The notes: a model not told the origin generated them from the letters alone. DNA of 64,000 nt from Nostoc sp. 'Peltigera membranacea cyanobiont' N6 (GCF_002949735.1 NZ_CP026681.1:3796501-3860500), one strand, 5' to 3'. Numbered from the stretch's first letter, positions 19,427-29,492 are shown. Numbers and translations are program-made.

Positions 19427-21127
19427 CTAATTGCCAGATGCTAGTTTCAAACCCTCAGCTATGGGGCCTAAAGCTAAAACGGGAAAGAAAGTCAACACTC
19501 CCAAAACCAGTGTTACTCCAGCTGTAATACTAGTAAATACTAGAGAATCGGTTCGTAAGGTACCAGGGGTTTCGGGCACTGGTTGTTTGCGAGACATCCC
19601 CTCAGCTAACAGCAGGATGGCAATTATCGGAATGTAGCGTCCTCCTATTAAACTAACTAAACTACTCAAGTTCCACCACAGGGTGTTATCCTTCAACCCT
19701 TCTAAGCCGGAACCATTATTTGCTGCGGCTGAGGCGTATTCATAAACTACTTGAGAAATACCGTGATAGCCAGGGTTGCTAATTCCAGATAGGGAGATGG
19801 GATAAGCTAGGGCGATCGCACTGGGAATCAAAACTAGAATTGGGTGAATCAACAACACTACGCTGGCGAGGACGATTTCCCGCTTTTCAATTTTGCGTCC
19901 TAAAAACTCTGGGGTGCGTCCCGCCATTAGTCCAGTGAGGAACACTGTGAGAATTAAGTAAATAAATAAGTAAGCTGTTCCAGTTCCCTGCCCACCCCAG
20001 ATAACCTGGATAAACAAGTTGAAAAGTGTCGAGAATATTCCTTGCGGCATCAAAGAATCGTGCATCCCATTCACAGCGCCAGACATAGTAGCAGTAGTCA
20101 TAACTGCCCAAAATGCCGTTTGTAACCAGCCAAATCGAACTTCTTTACCCTCTAAATTGGGCTGTTCTAATCCAAAGGCGTTATTAACCAGGGGATTGCC
20201 TTGCAATTCTCCCACGGCTGTCACTCCCACCAGAACAACAAAAATTACAAACACCATCCAAAAAAGTAGCCAAGCTTGTTTGATGTTGTTGGCAAATATA
20301 CCGTAGGTGTAAATCAAGGCGGCTGGGATAGAAATCATGGCGATCATTTCTATCAAGTTAGAAGCGCCATTGGGATTTTCAAAAGGATGCGCTGAGTTTA
20401 CGCCAAAAAAGCCACCGCCGTTTTCGCCCAAAAGTTTGATCGTTTCAAAGGATGCCACTGGGCCTCTGGCAAGATATTGCGTCCCACCTTCTAAGGTTCT
20501 CAAATCCAGAGTCTTAGCTAATGTTTGTGGTACACCTGCGACAAGTAAAGCGATCGCTCCAATAATCGAAATCGGCAGCAATATTCGCGTAATTCCACGG
20601 ACGAGATCGACATAAAAGTTTCCCAGTTTTCTCCCCGTCAACCCGCGAATAAAGGCAATTCCCACAGATAAGCCGGTGGCTGCGGAGGTGAACATCAAAA
20701 AGCCTAAAGCCGCTACCTGGCTAAAATAGCTTAAGGTTGTCTCGCCAGTATAGTGTTGCTGGTCGGTATTGGTTACAAAAGAAATGGTTGTGTGCAGTAA
20801 TACATCCCAACTGGGCGCACCAAAGCCGTTAGGGTTCCAGGGCAAGTGTCTCTGGAAATATATCAGCAAATACACTGAAATACCCATAATCAGATTGCTA
20901 TACAATACAGCCCGGATATACTGCAAACCCGTCATATCATCTTTTCTGCGGACACCTGCTAGTACGAACATACTTCGCTCTATGGGGTTCATTAAAAAAT
21001 CAAGCAGTGTTCTTTCTCCCAAGAAGACACGGGCTATGTATCTACCGAGTAGCGGAGTGATTCCTATGACAATACATAGCGTTAAGCCAATTTGCAAAAA
21101 ACCTTGTCCCATATATTTCCCGCTCAA
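19427..21127 (-). CDS. kdpA: K+-transporting ATPase channel subunit KdpA
   Basis: KdpA is the channel-like subunit that selects potassium in the Kdp pump; it descends from four M1-P-M2 channel units. The 566-residue protein has about ten membrane helices and the four selectivity-filter regions: FVTNTDQQHY, GENGGGFFGVNSAHPFENPN, TTATMSGAVNGMHDS and ASAAANNGSGLEGL. Length is normal. It is the first gene of the minus-strand kdp cluster, and its upstream region is shared with the divergent histidine kinase gene. Confidence 0.96.
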   Translation of the reverse strand: MSGKYMGQGFLQIGLTLCIVIGITPLLGRYIARVFLGERTLLDFLMNPIERSMFVLAGVRRKDDMTGLQYIRAVLYSNLIMGISVYLLIYFQRHLPWNPNGFGAPSWDVLLHTTISFVTNTDQQHYTGETTLSYFSQVAALGFLMFTSAATGLSVGIAFIRGLTGRKLGNFYVDLVRGITRILLPISIIGAIALLVAGVPQTLAKTLDLRTLEGGTQYLARGPVASFETIKLLGENGGGFFGVNSAHPFENPNGASNLIEMIAMISIPAALIYTYGIFANNIKQAWLLFWMVFVIFVVLVGVTAVGELQGNPLVNNAFGLEQPNLEGKEVRFGWLQTAFWAVMTTATMSGAVNGMHDSLMPQGIFSTLFNLFIQVIWGGQGTGTAYLFIYLILTVFLTGLMAGRTPEFLGRKIEKREIVLASVVLLIHPILVLIPSAIALAYPISLSGISNPGYHGISQVVYEYASAAANNGSGLEGLKDNTLWWNLSSLVSLIGGRYIPIIAILLLAEGMSRKQPVPETPGTLRTDSLVFTSITAGVTLVLGVLTFFPVLALGPIAEGLKLASGN

Positions 21128-21644
21128 TTAAATTTAAGTGCTAGCAAGCCAATTCTTAGAAATAACAGATTAGCTGTTTAGGTATTTGATTTGGATGGAT
21201 TTGGCGATCTTTGAGATATCAACGCCATTTTTTAATCTGGATTTACTATTTTCAGTTATTACTATTTTCCAGATTTTGGTTAAAGTTCTTGTTAAGAATA
21301 TTTAATTTTTACTCTTAATTCATCTATATTATTAGTTAGGATTATTTGTTTATACAATACATTATCGAAGTTTGCTAGTTTCAAAGAATATAAATATTTA
21401 ACAGGGTTTTCTAAAAGGGATTACGGTTTGAGAAGGTTGTGTTAGATACTCTGACCCTTCTGGGCAACTACCCAGTCCCCAATCCTCAGTATCCAGCACC
21501 CATTTTTACATCTAGACAATCGTAATTTCCGAGTTAATGCTCAAGTGAATATTTGCAGATATAGATTGCAGATAAATCATAATCGTTGAATTAAATAGTT
21601 GTAAAGATTGTAGGATAAAAAATTTTAGTAAATCATAAATAACA
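21128..21644. promoter_or_regulatory. Divergent promoter region between kdpA and a histidine kinase gene
   Basis: This 517 bp AT-rich region must hold the kdpA promoter on the minus strand and the kinase promoter on the plus strand. A degenerate AGTCCCCAATCC-type repeat remnant lies near 21470-21510. I could not identify a specific operator; no direct repeat convincing as a KdpE-type site was found by eye. Confidence 0.5.
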
Positions 21645-22742
21645 ATGTTAAGTCGATTAGTGGCTATAAAAGAAGCTATCAATGAGCGTCGGGAGACTTA
21701 TGGGATAATTGCGATCGCCTTTGCGATCGTAATCGGCTTGGAATATTTGACACCACCTGAGTACGTATTTGGCTACCTTTACACAGGGACGATTTTGGTA
21801 GCAGATTCTCGATTGAATCGGAGAGCAGTATTGGGGATCACTCTGGCAGCCACAGGATTAACATTGTTAAATTTGTTTGTCCCAGGAGGAGAAATAATTA
21901 ATGCCCCAACGTTGGCAAATAGGTTGATTGCAGTATTGGCGTTGGTGGTGACGGGTTGGTTAAGCGATCGCAACCACCGCAATGAAGAAGCGATCGCTTA
22001 TACCCAAGCACAATTACGCTCCCAAGAACAACTAGCGATCATGCGTGAAGATTTTGTTTCTACCCTAACGCATGATTTGAAAACACCCCTATTAGGAGCA
22101 ATTGAAACACTGAAATATTTTCAAAACGAGCAATTTGGTGAAATCACGCCAATGCAAGCAAAAGTCCTCCAAACAATGGCTCGTAGTCATCGGAGTACAC
22201 TGCAATTAGTCCAAACTCTTTTAGATGTATACCGCAATGATGCCGAAGGGCTGAAATTACAGATATCACCCGTTAACTTGGCAACTGTGGCAGAGGAGGT
22301 AATCGCTACCCTGACTGAACTAGCGAGAACACGTCAGGTTTATATTTCTCTGCACTATGGCGAATCAGATTTTCGGAGCTTTCTCTGGGTAGATGGCGAT
22401 CCTTTACAACTAGGGCGAGTCTTCACCAATCTCCTGAGTAATGGCATTAACCATACCCCGCGTGGCGGTAAAGTGGAAGTAGTACTTGAAGGTTATTCTA
22501 GCGATCAAGTAGTAAAAATACTCGATACTGGTTCCGGCTTTACCGAAGAAGAGTTACCCCACTTATTTGAGAGGTTTTATCAAGGACATAGCGATCGCCA
22601 CGTCTCAGGCTCTGGACTAGGGCTTTATTTAACAAGGCAAATTATCGCTGCTCATGGCGGTACAATTTGGGCAGAGAATCGCTCGCCAAGAGGGGCACTC
22701 TTTGGTTTCCGACTCCCAGCTTGTCCACCACCGGGGAGATGA
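21645..22742 (+). CDS. Membrane-bound sensor histidine kinase
   Basis: This is a 365-residue sensor kinase. The N terminus has about four hydrophobic helices (roughly 20-105) that place it in the membrane, with no large periplasmic sensor. The transmitter follows: H box FVSTLTHDLKTPLLG (His143), N box NLLSNGINHTP, G1 DTGSGF, F box LFERFYQG and G2 GSGLGLYLTRQI. A LuxR-type response regulator follows after 167 bp of repeats, so the two form a two-component pair. The gene is divergent from kdpA. Because KdpD in this cluster lacks a kinase domain, this pair may control kdp; that is inference from position. The last residues (PPPGR) abut a 14-bp tandem repeat. Confidence 0.93.
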   Translation: MLSRLVAIKEAINERRETYGIIAIAFAIVIGLEYLTPPEYVFGYLYTGTILVADSRLNRRAVLGITLAATGLTLLNLFVPGGEIINAPTLANRLIAVLALVVTGWLSDRNHRNEEAIAYTQAQLRSQEQLAIMREDFVSTLTHDLKTPLLGAIETLKYFQNEQFGEITPMQAKVLQTMARSHRSTLQLVQTLLDVYRNDAEGLKLQISPVNLATVAEEVIATLTELARTRQVYISLHYGESDFRSFLWVDGDPLQLGRVFTNLLSNGINHTPRGGKVEVVLEGYSSDQVVKILDTGSGFTEEELPHLFERFYQGHSDRHVSGSGLGLYLTRQIIAAHGGTIWAENRSPRGALFGFRLPACPPPGR

Positions 22743-22743
22743 G

Positions 22744-22813
22744 GGCAGGGAGCAGGGGGCAGGGAGCAGGGGGCAGGGAGCAGGGGGCAGGGAGCAGGGG
22801 GCAGGGAGCAGGG
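22744..22813. repeat. Five perfect 14-bp tandem repeats (GGCAGGGAGCAGGG)
   Basis: Five exact copies of a 14-bp unit start two bases after the histidine kinase stop codon. Each unit is two related heptamers (GGCAGGG, AGCAGGG). The perfect identity suggests recent expansion or ongoing slippage. The strand is very purine-rich. Confidence 0.9.
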
Positions 22814-22837
22814 GGAGAAGAATTAACAACCAGTCTT

Positions 22838-22913
22838 CAATGACAAATGACCAATGACAAATGACAAATGACCAATAAAAAATGACCAATGACCAATGAC
22901 CAATAAAAAATGA
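22838..22913. repeat. ATGACAA/ATGACCA heptamer tract running into a start codon
   Basis: About ten degenerate heptamers (ATGACAA, ATGACCA, with AATAAAA interruptions) fill the rest of the spacer. The final ATGACAA unit begins at 22910 and is also the first codons of the response regulator gene. Confidence 0.85.
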
Positions 22914-23584
22914 CAAAAATCTTACTTGTTGAAGACGATGAATTGTTTCGGCTTGGTCTGCGGATGCGTTTGCAACAAGAAACTACTTTGGAGATTGTCG
23001 CAGAGGCAGAAGATGGAGAACAAGCTTTAGAATTAGCAAATCGCTATCCTCTGGATTTGGTATTGATGGATATAGGTTTACCGGGCATTGGTGGAATTGA
23101 AGCTTGTCGGCAAATTAAGCAGAAGCACCCAAATTTACCAATTCTTGTGTTAACATCTCGTTCTGAAAAACCCCTGATTTCACGGTTAATTGCTGCCGGG
23201 GCGCAAGGTTACTGCCTGAAAGGTATTCCTGCTGAGTCTCTGATATTGGCAGTGCGATCGGTTGCAGCCGGGGCTTCTTGGTGGGATCAAACGGCAACAA
23301 CAGAGATTAGAGCCGCTTTTGAGGGGAATTCTACTGTGGTTCTGCCTGCAAAAACTGAGGGAACTCTAGAAAATCCCCTAACGAAGCGGGAGCAAGAAAT
23401 TTTGGCACTGGTAGCAGCAGGTAAAAGCAATCAAGAAATTGCTGAAATTCTCTACATTGCCCCTGGTACAGTGCGGGTTCATGTCCATGCTATTTTACAG
23501 AAACTAGAAGTACGCGATCGCACTCAAGCCGCAGTCTTAGCGATCCAAAAAGGATTGGTAGCACCAGAATTATTGATTAACTAG
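22910..23584 (+). CDS. NarL/FixJ-family response regulator
   Basis: This is a 224-residue DNA-binding response regulator. The receiver domain (1-125) has the acidic pocket VEDDE, the phospho-acceptor Asp54 in VLMDIGLPGIGG, and the conserved LTSRSEKP region. The LuxR-type helix-turn-helix is at the C terminus (about 155-215: NPLTKREQEILALVAAGKSN, then APGTVRVHVHAIL). It is partnered with the upstream membrane kinase. The start ATG lies within a heptamer repeat and there is no Shine-Dalgarno-like sequence before it. The natural reading MTKILLVEDDE is what the family expects, so the start is likely right. Confidence 0.95.
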   Translation: MTKILLVEDDELFRLGLRMRLQQETTLEIVAEAEDGEQALELANRYPLDLVLMDIGLPGIGGIEACRQIKQKHPNLPILVLTSRSEKPLISRLIAAGAQGYCLKGIPAESLILAVRSVAAGASWWDQTATTEIRAAFEGNSTVVLPAKTEGTLENPLTKREQEILALVAAGKSNQEIAEILYIAPGTVRVHVHAILQKLEVRDRTQAAVLAIQKGLVAPELLIN

Positions 23585-24016
23585 ATTCATTTACATCGAG
23601 CTAGGTGCTAGACCAGATTTAAGTGTAAATACAGTGGTTTTTTAGTTAGAGAGTATAGCTTTTTATAGATAAGAGCGATCGCAAAATCCTCAAAATAAAT
23701 CGTATTGGGGTCACTCCGAGCTATTTAAGTATAATTACAGTTGCTTGTATTTTTTATACGGTATAAATTTTATTGTACTAGAAGAAATATAGATAGAACA
23801 TAACTTAGTTTTTCTAGGGTTCGTATAACGATTAGAAATATTGCGGTTTTCTTTCAAAAAAACAAGAGATTTTGTTACCAATTCCAGTTGAGCATGGAAG
23901 CGGATGTTTAGTCATTCGCTTCCTATTTGATGTTGTGTGATAAATGCTATTAACGTAAATCTTTAGAACTAACAAGTCTTTTATTCAATCAAAACTTTTA
24001 TTAGAGGACAATAATT
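23585..24016. promoter_or_regulatory. Leader region of the giant surface-protein gene
   Basis: This is 432 bp of AT-rich sequence. It includes one HIP1-like site and a stretch TTTTTTATACGGTATAAATTTTA around 23754-23774 that could serve as a promoter -10 region. AGAGGA at 24003-24008 precedes the start codon by 8 bp. Nothing else was recognised. Confidence 0.4.
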
Positions 24017-27000
24017 ATGATGACAGAAAATAATCACTCTGAAGCCCAAAGTAATTCCACCAAAAAGTTATTAGAAGCAGGCAGAAATATTGTTTTTATA
24101 GATACAGCAGTTCTCGATTACCAAAGCTTGGTAGCTGGGATAACACTGGGTAGTGAAGTCGTTATCCTTGACCATAATCGAGACGGTTTAACGCAAATCA
24201 GCGAGTTTTTAGCAGGGTGTAAACCTGACTCAGTTGAATCAGTTCACATTGTCTCCCACGGTGGTGAGGGGAGTTTGCAATTGGGGTCAACTTATCTTAA
24301 CCTCACCAACCTTAATAGCTATGCCAATCAGTTACGAAAGTGGGCAAATGTTTTAACTGATAAAGCTGACATTCTACTTTATGGCTGTGATGTAGCCAGT
24401 GGTCAAGGCACAAAATTTGTGCAGTTTCTGAGTCGAATTACTGGGGCAGATGTTGCTGCTTCCACTGACAAAACAGGAAGTGCAGCTTTAGGTGGCGACT
24501 GGGATTTAGAGGTAAAGACTGGGAAAATTGAGGCATCCCTGGCATTTAAACCTGAAGTAATGCAGGCTTACCAGTCTATTTTGCCAGCTAGTTTTACTGG
24601 CACATACTCTCAAAGCTTTAACTCATTAGCTAGTTCTGGAACATCTATTCCTTGGGCTAATGATTCAACCATTTCGGGCTGGTATGCCACAAGAACAAAT
24701 TACATCCCTGGTAATGGTAGTAATAACACAGGTGGATTGTACAGTTTTGGTACTAGTAACGCAGACCGGGCACTTGGTTCTCTAGCTTCTGCTACCACAG
24801 GAACTATTTATTATGGGTTGCGCCTCCAAAACAACACAGGTTCACCTATTACTGAGTTGCAAGTCAGTTACACGGGTGAACAATGGCGTAATGGTGGTAA
24901 TACATCGCAGCAACAGCTGAAATTTAGTTATCAAACTGGGTCAACTCTCACAGGTTTGACAACAGGAACATGGACACCTGTCACATCACTAGATTTCACC
25001 AGCCCAATTGCAACTGCAACCGTAGCTACCCTGAATGGCAATCAAGCTGCCAATCGAGTTGTTATCACACCTGTAACAATTACCCTAGCTACCCCAATAG
25101 CTAACGGTGAAGAGATTATATTCCGTTGGGAAGATATAGATGATGGAGGCAACGATCACGGTTTAGCGATCGACGATGTATCTATCAAAGTCGATAACAC
25201 CACCTATATAGTAACTAACACTAATGACAGCGGTGCTGGCTCGTTGAGGCAAGCTATTATCAATGCCAATAACGATCCAGGGATTGAGACAATTATCTTT
25301 GATCCGACTGGGATATTCGGTGATGCTACCCCTGATACTATTACCCTGACTTCTGGGGAATTGAATGTTACTGAAGGAGTGATAATTCAAGGAACTGGAG
25401 CTAATAAACTCACCATCAGTGGCAACAATGCTTCCCGTGTTTTTAATGCTAGTGCCTCCCTCTCAATTGATGGGTTAAACATAACTGGGGGAAATGCAGG
25501 AAATAACAACGGTGGCGGCATTTATAGCACCAATACTGTCACAGTCAGCAATAGTACTATTTCTGGCAACATAGCAAACACTAGTGGCGGCGGCATCTAC
25601 GGTACTAGTAGTGTCATAGTGAGCAATAGTACTATCTCCGGCAACACCGCCAACACTAGTGGCGGCGGTGTCTACAGCAGCAACGCCACAATAACCAATA
25701 GTACTTTCTCCGGCAACACCGCGAACAACGGCGGCGGCATCTACGGTACCAGTAGTGCCACAGTGAGCAATAGTACTATCTCCGGCAACATAGCGAACAC
25801 TAGTGGCGGCGGCATCTACACCAGCATTACTACACTTACTAATAGCACTATTTCCAGTAACACCGCGAAAAGCAACGGCGGCGGTATCTATTCTGGCGGT
25901 AGCACAGTGAGTAATAGCACTATATTTGGCAATACGGCTGATAGTGATAACAATGGCTCAGGTAATGGTGGCGGCATTTTTAGGTCTGGTGGCACGGCAA
26001 GCATCAGCAATAGCATCATTGCTGGCAATATCGATCCAGGTAATCAAGGAGCCGATGTCTATGGTAGCAACTTCAATGGTAATGCTTACAACCTGATTGG
26101 CAAAATTGCTGGTAAATTATCCGGGACTCTGGGCACGGGTACAGATATTATTAACCCCAACCCCGGACTCAAACCACTGGGAGATTATGGTGGTTCTACA
26201 CAAACTCACGCCCTAAACTCTTCCAGTCCTGCCAGGAATGCTGGCGATCCGGCTTACAATGGTGGCTTAACTACCGATCAACGTGGCACAGGTTTTAACC
26301 GGATTGAAAGCGGCAGAATTGACATTGGGGCATTTGAATCCCTGCTTCCAAAAGTCAGCTTTGGTGCTGCTACGTACAATACAACAGAAGATAGTACCGC
26401 CACTATAGTAACTATTTCTGTTACCTTAAATGCCTCTCCAGAAACGGCGGTCACAGTTCCTATTGTCGTCAAAAATAGTAGTACGGCTACTAGTGGCAAC
26501 GATTATACTTTTTCCCCCACTACTATTTCCTTTGCTGCTGGGGCGACAGGTTCAAATTTAACAAAGCTAATTACTTTTACTATTAACCCAGACGACTTAC
26601 CTGAGAATGCAGAGACAGTTGTACTCAACTTCGGCACGCTAATAGGGGCTGATTTAGGGACAATAACTGAAACTACTCTGAGTATTGCTGCTAATGATTC
26701 GATTCAATATGCAATTTCCAGCGCCACTTCAAATTTAACTGAAGGTAATAGCGGTACTCAAGCTGTTACCTTCACGGTTACTCGCAGTGGTGGTATTGGC
26801 GTGGCTAGCACCGTAGATTATGCTTTTATCGGTACGGCAACTTTTGGTAGTGATTATAACAATATTCAAGTTACAGGTGGAGGAACTGCTGTATCTGGGA
26901 CTTTAAGCTTCGCTGTAGGGGAAAAGACAAAGACAATTACAGCCGATGTTTTGGGTGACAACATATTTGAACTCAATGAAGATATTACCGTTAACCTAAG

Positions 27001-29491
27001 TAACCCCAACCTCACAACTGCACCAGCAAATTCCACAATTACTAACAGTTCAGCTACAGTTAATATCATCAATGATGACAGCCAACCAACTATCAGCATC
27101 TCGGATATCTCTGTTACTGAAGGCAATACAGGGACAACAACTAATGCTAACTTTACTATTAGTCTCTCTAATCCTAGTTATCAGCAGATTACCGTAAATT
27201 ACAACACGAGTGATGGTACAGCCGAAGCTACTGACTCTGATTACAACTCTGCTTTAGGGACTATTACTTTTAATCCTGGGGAAACCAGTAAAACTCTTAG
27301 CATTGGTGTCATCGGCGATAACAAGTTTGAAACCAACGAAGCATTTTCTGTTAACCTTTCGAGTGCGACAAATGCGACCATTACTGATAGTTTAGGAGTG
27401 GCTAGCATTATCAATGATGACAGCCAACCAACTATCAGCATCTCGGATGTCTCTGTTACTGAAGGCAATACAGGGACAACAACTAATGCTAACTTTACTA
27501 TTAGTCTCTCTAATCCTAGTTATCAGCAGATTACCGTAAATTACAACACGAGTGATGGTACAGCCGAAGCTACTGACTCTGATTACAACTCTGCTTTAGG
27601 AACAATTACTTTTAATCCTGGGGAAACCAGTAAAACTCTTAGCATTGGTGTCATCGGCGATAACAAGTTTGAAACTGATGAGACATTTGCTGTCAATCTT
27701 TTAGGTGCGACAAATGCCACAATTACTGATAATTTAGGAGTTGGTACTATCATCAACGATGACAACCAACCAACTATTAGCATCTCGGATGTCTCTGTTA
27801 CCGAAGGCAATATAGGAACAACAACTAATGCTAACTTTACTATTAGTCTCTCTAATCCTAGTTATCAGCAGATTACCGTAAATTACAACACGAATGATGG
27901 TAGTGCCCAAATTGCTGATTCTGATTACAACTCTGCTTTAGGAACAATTACTTTTAATCCTGGGGAAACCAGTAAAACTCTTAGCATTGGTGTCATCGGC
28001 GATAACAAGTTTGAAACTGATGAAACGTTTGCTGTCAATCTTTTAGGTGCGACAAATGCAACCGTTACTGATAATTTAGGAGTTGGTACTATCATCAACG
28101 ATGACAACCAACCAACTATCAGTATTTCGGATGTCTTTGTTACCGAAGGCAATACAGGAACAACAACTAATGCTAACTTTACTATCAGTCTCTCAAATGT
28201 AAGTTCTCAGCAGGTTACTGTAAATTACAACACGAGTGATGGTACTGCTCAAGTTGCTGACTCTGATTACAACTCTGCTTTAGGGACGATTACTTTTAAT
28301 CCGGGGGAAACTAGCAAAACCCTTAGTATTGGTGTCATTGGCGATAACAAATTTGAAACAAACGAGGCATTTGCTGTCAATCTTTTGGGTGCGACAAATG
28401 CCACAATTACTGATAGTTTAGGAGTGGCTACCATAATTAATGATGACAGCCGACCAACTATCAGTATCTCGGATGTCTCTGTTACAGAAGGCAATACAGG
28501 GACAACAACTAATGCTAACTTTACGATTAGTCTCTCTAATGCCAGTTCTGAGCAAGTTACTGTAAATTACAACACGAGTGATGGTACTGCTCAAGTTGCT
28601 GACTCTGATTACAACTCTGCTTCCGAGACGATTATTTTTGCTCCTGGCGAAACCAGTAAAACTCTTGGTGTTGGTGTCATTGGCGATAACAAAACTGAAG
28701 CCAACGAGACATTTTCTGTGAATCTTTCGGGTGCTACAAATGCCACAGTTACTGATAGTTTAGGAGTTGGTACCATCATTGATGATGACAACCAATCAAC
28801 TATCAGCATCTCGGATATCTCCCTTCTTGAAGGTAACGCAGGTACAACGAATAATGCTAAATTTACCGTCACTCTCTCTGCACCCAGTTTGCAGCAGGTT
28901 ACTGTAAATTACAACACGAGTGATGGCACTGCTCAAGTTGCTGACTCTGATTACAACTCTGCTTCTGGGACGATTATTTTTGCTCCTGGCGAAACCAGCA
29001 AAACTCTTGGTATTGGTGTCATCGGCGATAACAAATTTGAAGCCAATGAGACATTTTCTGTCAATCTCTTTGGTGCGACAAATGCCACAATTACTGATAG
29101 CTTGGGAGTGGCTACTATCATAAATGATGACGAACCTCCGGCCATTAGCATTGGAGATGTCTCACTCAATGAAGGTACTACAGGAATGACAACTAATGCT
29201 AAATTTGTCGTCACTCTTTCCAGTGAATTCTATCAACCAATAGTTGTAAGTTACAGCACGAGCGATGGTACTGCTAAAACTTCTGACTCTGATTACAATT
29301 CGGCTTTAGGTACGGTCGTTTTTAATCCTGGGGAAACCAGCAAAACTATTAGTATTGGTGTCACAGGTGATAATAAAGTTGAAAGCAACGAAACATTTTT
29401 TGTCAATCTCTCTGGTGCGGCAAATGCTAGGTTTGCTAATAACCAAGGAGTCGGTACTATCATTAATGATGACCGGGATTCTTTCTTTTAA
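24017..29491 (+). CDS. Giant DUF4347 / beta-helix / Calx-beta repeat protein
   Basis: This 1824-residue protein is probably a surface or extracellular adhesin-like protein. Residues about 25-190 form a DUF4347 domain (VHIVSHGGEGSLQLG, LLYGCDVASGQG), common at the start of large cyanobacterial secreted proteins. About 200-390 is a domain of unknown fold. About 395-770 is a right-handed parallel beta-helix with many SNSTISGNTANxxGGGIY turns. From about 775 to the end come nine Calx-beta domains, known for calcium binding and adhesion. The last seven (27074-29467) repeat every 342 bp with near-identical DNA. There is no obvious N-terminal signal peptide and no C-terminal RTX block, so the export route is unclear. 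It ends 1 bp from the convergent priA. Confidence 0.9.
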   Translation: MMTENNHSEAQSNSTKKLLEAGRNIVFIDTAVLDYQSLVAGITLGSEVVILDHNRDGLTQISEFLAGCKPDSVESVHIVSHGGEGSLQLGSTYLNLTNLNSYANQLRKWANVLTDKADILLYGCDVASGQGTKFVQFLSRITGADVAASTDKTGSAALGGDWDLEVKTGKIEASLAFKPEVMQAYQSILPASFTGTYSQSFNSLASSGTSIPWANDSTISGWYATRTNYIPGNGSNNTGGLYSFGTSNADRALGSLASATTGTIYYGLRLQNNTGSPITELQVSYTGEQWRNGGNTSQQQLKFSYQTGSTLTGLTTGTWTPVTSLDFTSPIATATVATLNGNQAANRVVITPVTITLATPIANGEEIIFRWEDIDDGGNDHGLAIDDVSIKVDNTTYIVTNTNDSGAGSLRQAIINANNDPGIETIIFDPTGIFGDATPDTITLTSGELNVTEGVIIQGTGANKLTISGNNASRVFNASASLSIDGLNITGGNAGNNNGGGIYSTNTVTVSNSTISGNIANTSGGGIYGTSSVIVSNSTISGNTANTSGGGVYSSNATITNSTFSGNTANNGGGIYGTSSATVSNSTISGNIANTSGGGIYTSITTLTNSTISSNTAKSNGGGIYSGGSTVSNSTIFGNTADSDNNGSGNGGGIFRSGGTASISNSIIAGNIDPGNQGADVYGSNFNGNAYNLIGKIAGKLSGTLGTGTDIINPNPGLKPLGDYGGSTQTHALNSSSPARNAGDPAYNGGLTTDQRGTGFNRIESGRIDIGAFESLLPKVSFGAATYNTTEDSTATIVTISVTLNASPETAVTVPIVVKNSSTATSGNDYTFSPTTISFAAGATGSNLTKLITFTINPDDLPENAETVVLNFGTLIGADLGTITETTLSIAANDSIQYAISSATSNLTEGNSGTQAVTFTVTRSGGIGVASTVDYAFIGTATFGSDYNNIQVTGGGTAVSGTLSFAVGEKTKTITADVLGDNIFELNEDITVNLSNPNLTTAPANSTITNSSATVNIINDDSQPTISISDISVTEGNTGTTTNANFTISLSNPSYQQITVNYNTSDGTAEATDSDYNSALGTITFNPGETSKTLSIGVIGDNKFETNEAFSVNLSSATNATITDSLGVASIINDDSQPTISISDVSVTEGNTGTTTNANFTISLSNPSYQQITVNYNTSDGTAEATDSDYNSALGTITFNPGETSKTLSIGVIGDNKFETDETFAVNLLGATNATITDNLGVGTIINDDNQPTISISDVSVTEGNIGTTTNANFTISLSNPSYQQITVNYNTNDGSAQIADSDYNSALGTITFNPGETSKTLSIGVIGDNKFETDETFAVNLLGATNATVTDNLGVGTIINDDNQPTISISDVFVTEGNTGTTTNANFTISLSNVSSQQVTVNYNTSDGTAQVADSDYNSALGTITFNPGETSKTLSIGVIGDNKFETNEAFAVNLLGATNATITDSLGVATIINDDSRPTISISDVSVTEGNTGTTTNANFTISLSNASSEQVTVNYNTSDGTAQVADSDYNSASETIIFAPGETSKTLGVGVIGDNKTEANETFSVNLSGATNATVTDSLGVGTIIDDDNQSTISISDISLLEGNAGTTNNAKFTVTLSAPSLQQVTVNYNTSDGTAQVADSDYNSASGTIIFAPGETSKTLGIGVIGDNKFEANETFSVNLFGATNATITDSLGVATIINDDEPPAISIGDVSLNEGTTGMTTNAKFVVTLSSEFYQPIVVSYSTSDGTAKTSDSDYNSALGTVVFNPGETSKTISIGVTGDNKVESNETFFVNLSGAANARFANNQGVGTIINDDRDSFF
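25500..25990 (+). repeat. Degenerate beta-helix coding repeats
   Basis: Six to seven repeats of roughly 60-80 bp encode turns of the type NSTISGN-TANTSGGGIY within the giant protein. The GGCGGCGGCATCTA text recurs at each turn. They encode the rungs of a parallel beta-helix. Confidence 0.75.
27074..29467 (+). repeat. Seven tandem 342-bp Calx-beta repeats
   Basis: Units begin at 27074, 27416, 27758, 28100, 28442, 28784 and 29126, each starting with the codons for an Asp-Asp pair and encoding 114 residues. The period is exactly 342 bp throughout. The first four units are especially similar at the DNA level, with long identical runs. The last unit is the most divergent. Confidence 0.93.
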
Positions 29492-29492
29492 T

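Noticed and set aside
17171..21131. Plus-strand frames across kdpB and kdpA
   Set aside because: They are antisense shadows of two unmistakable genes.
27241..29214. Series of minus-strand frames of about 75 codons inside the giant gene
   Set aside because: They repeat every 342 bp because they are antisense shadows of the Calx-beta units.
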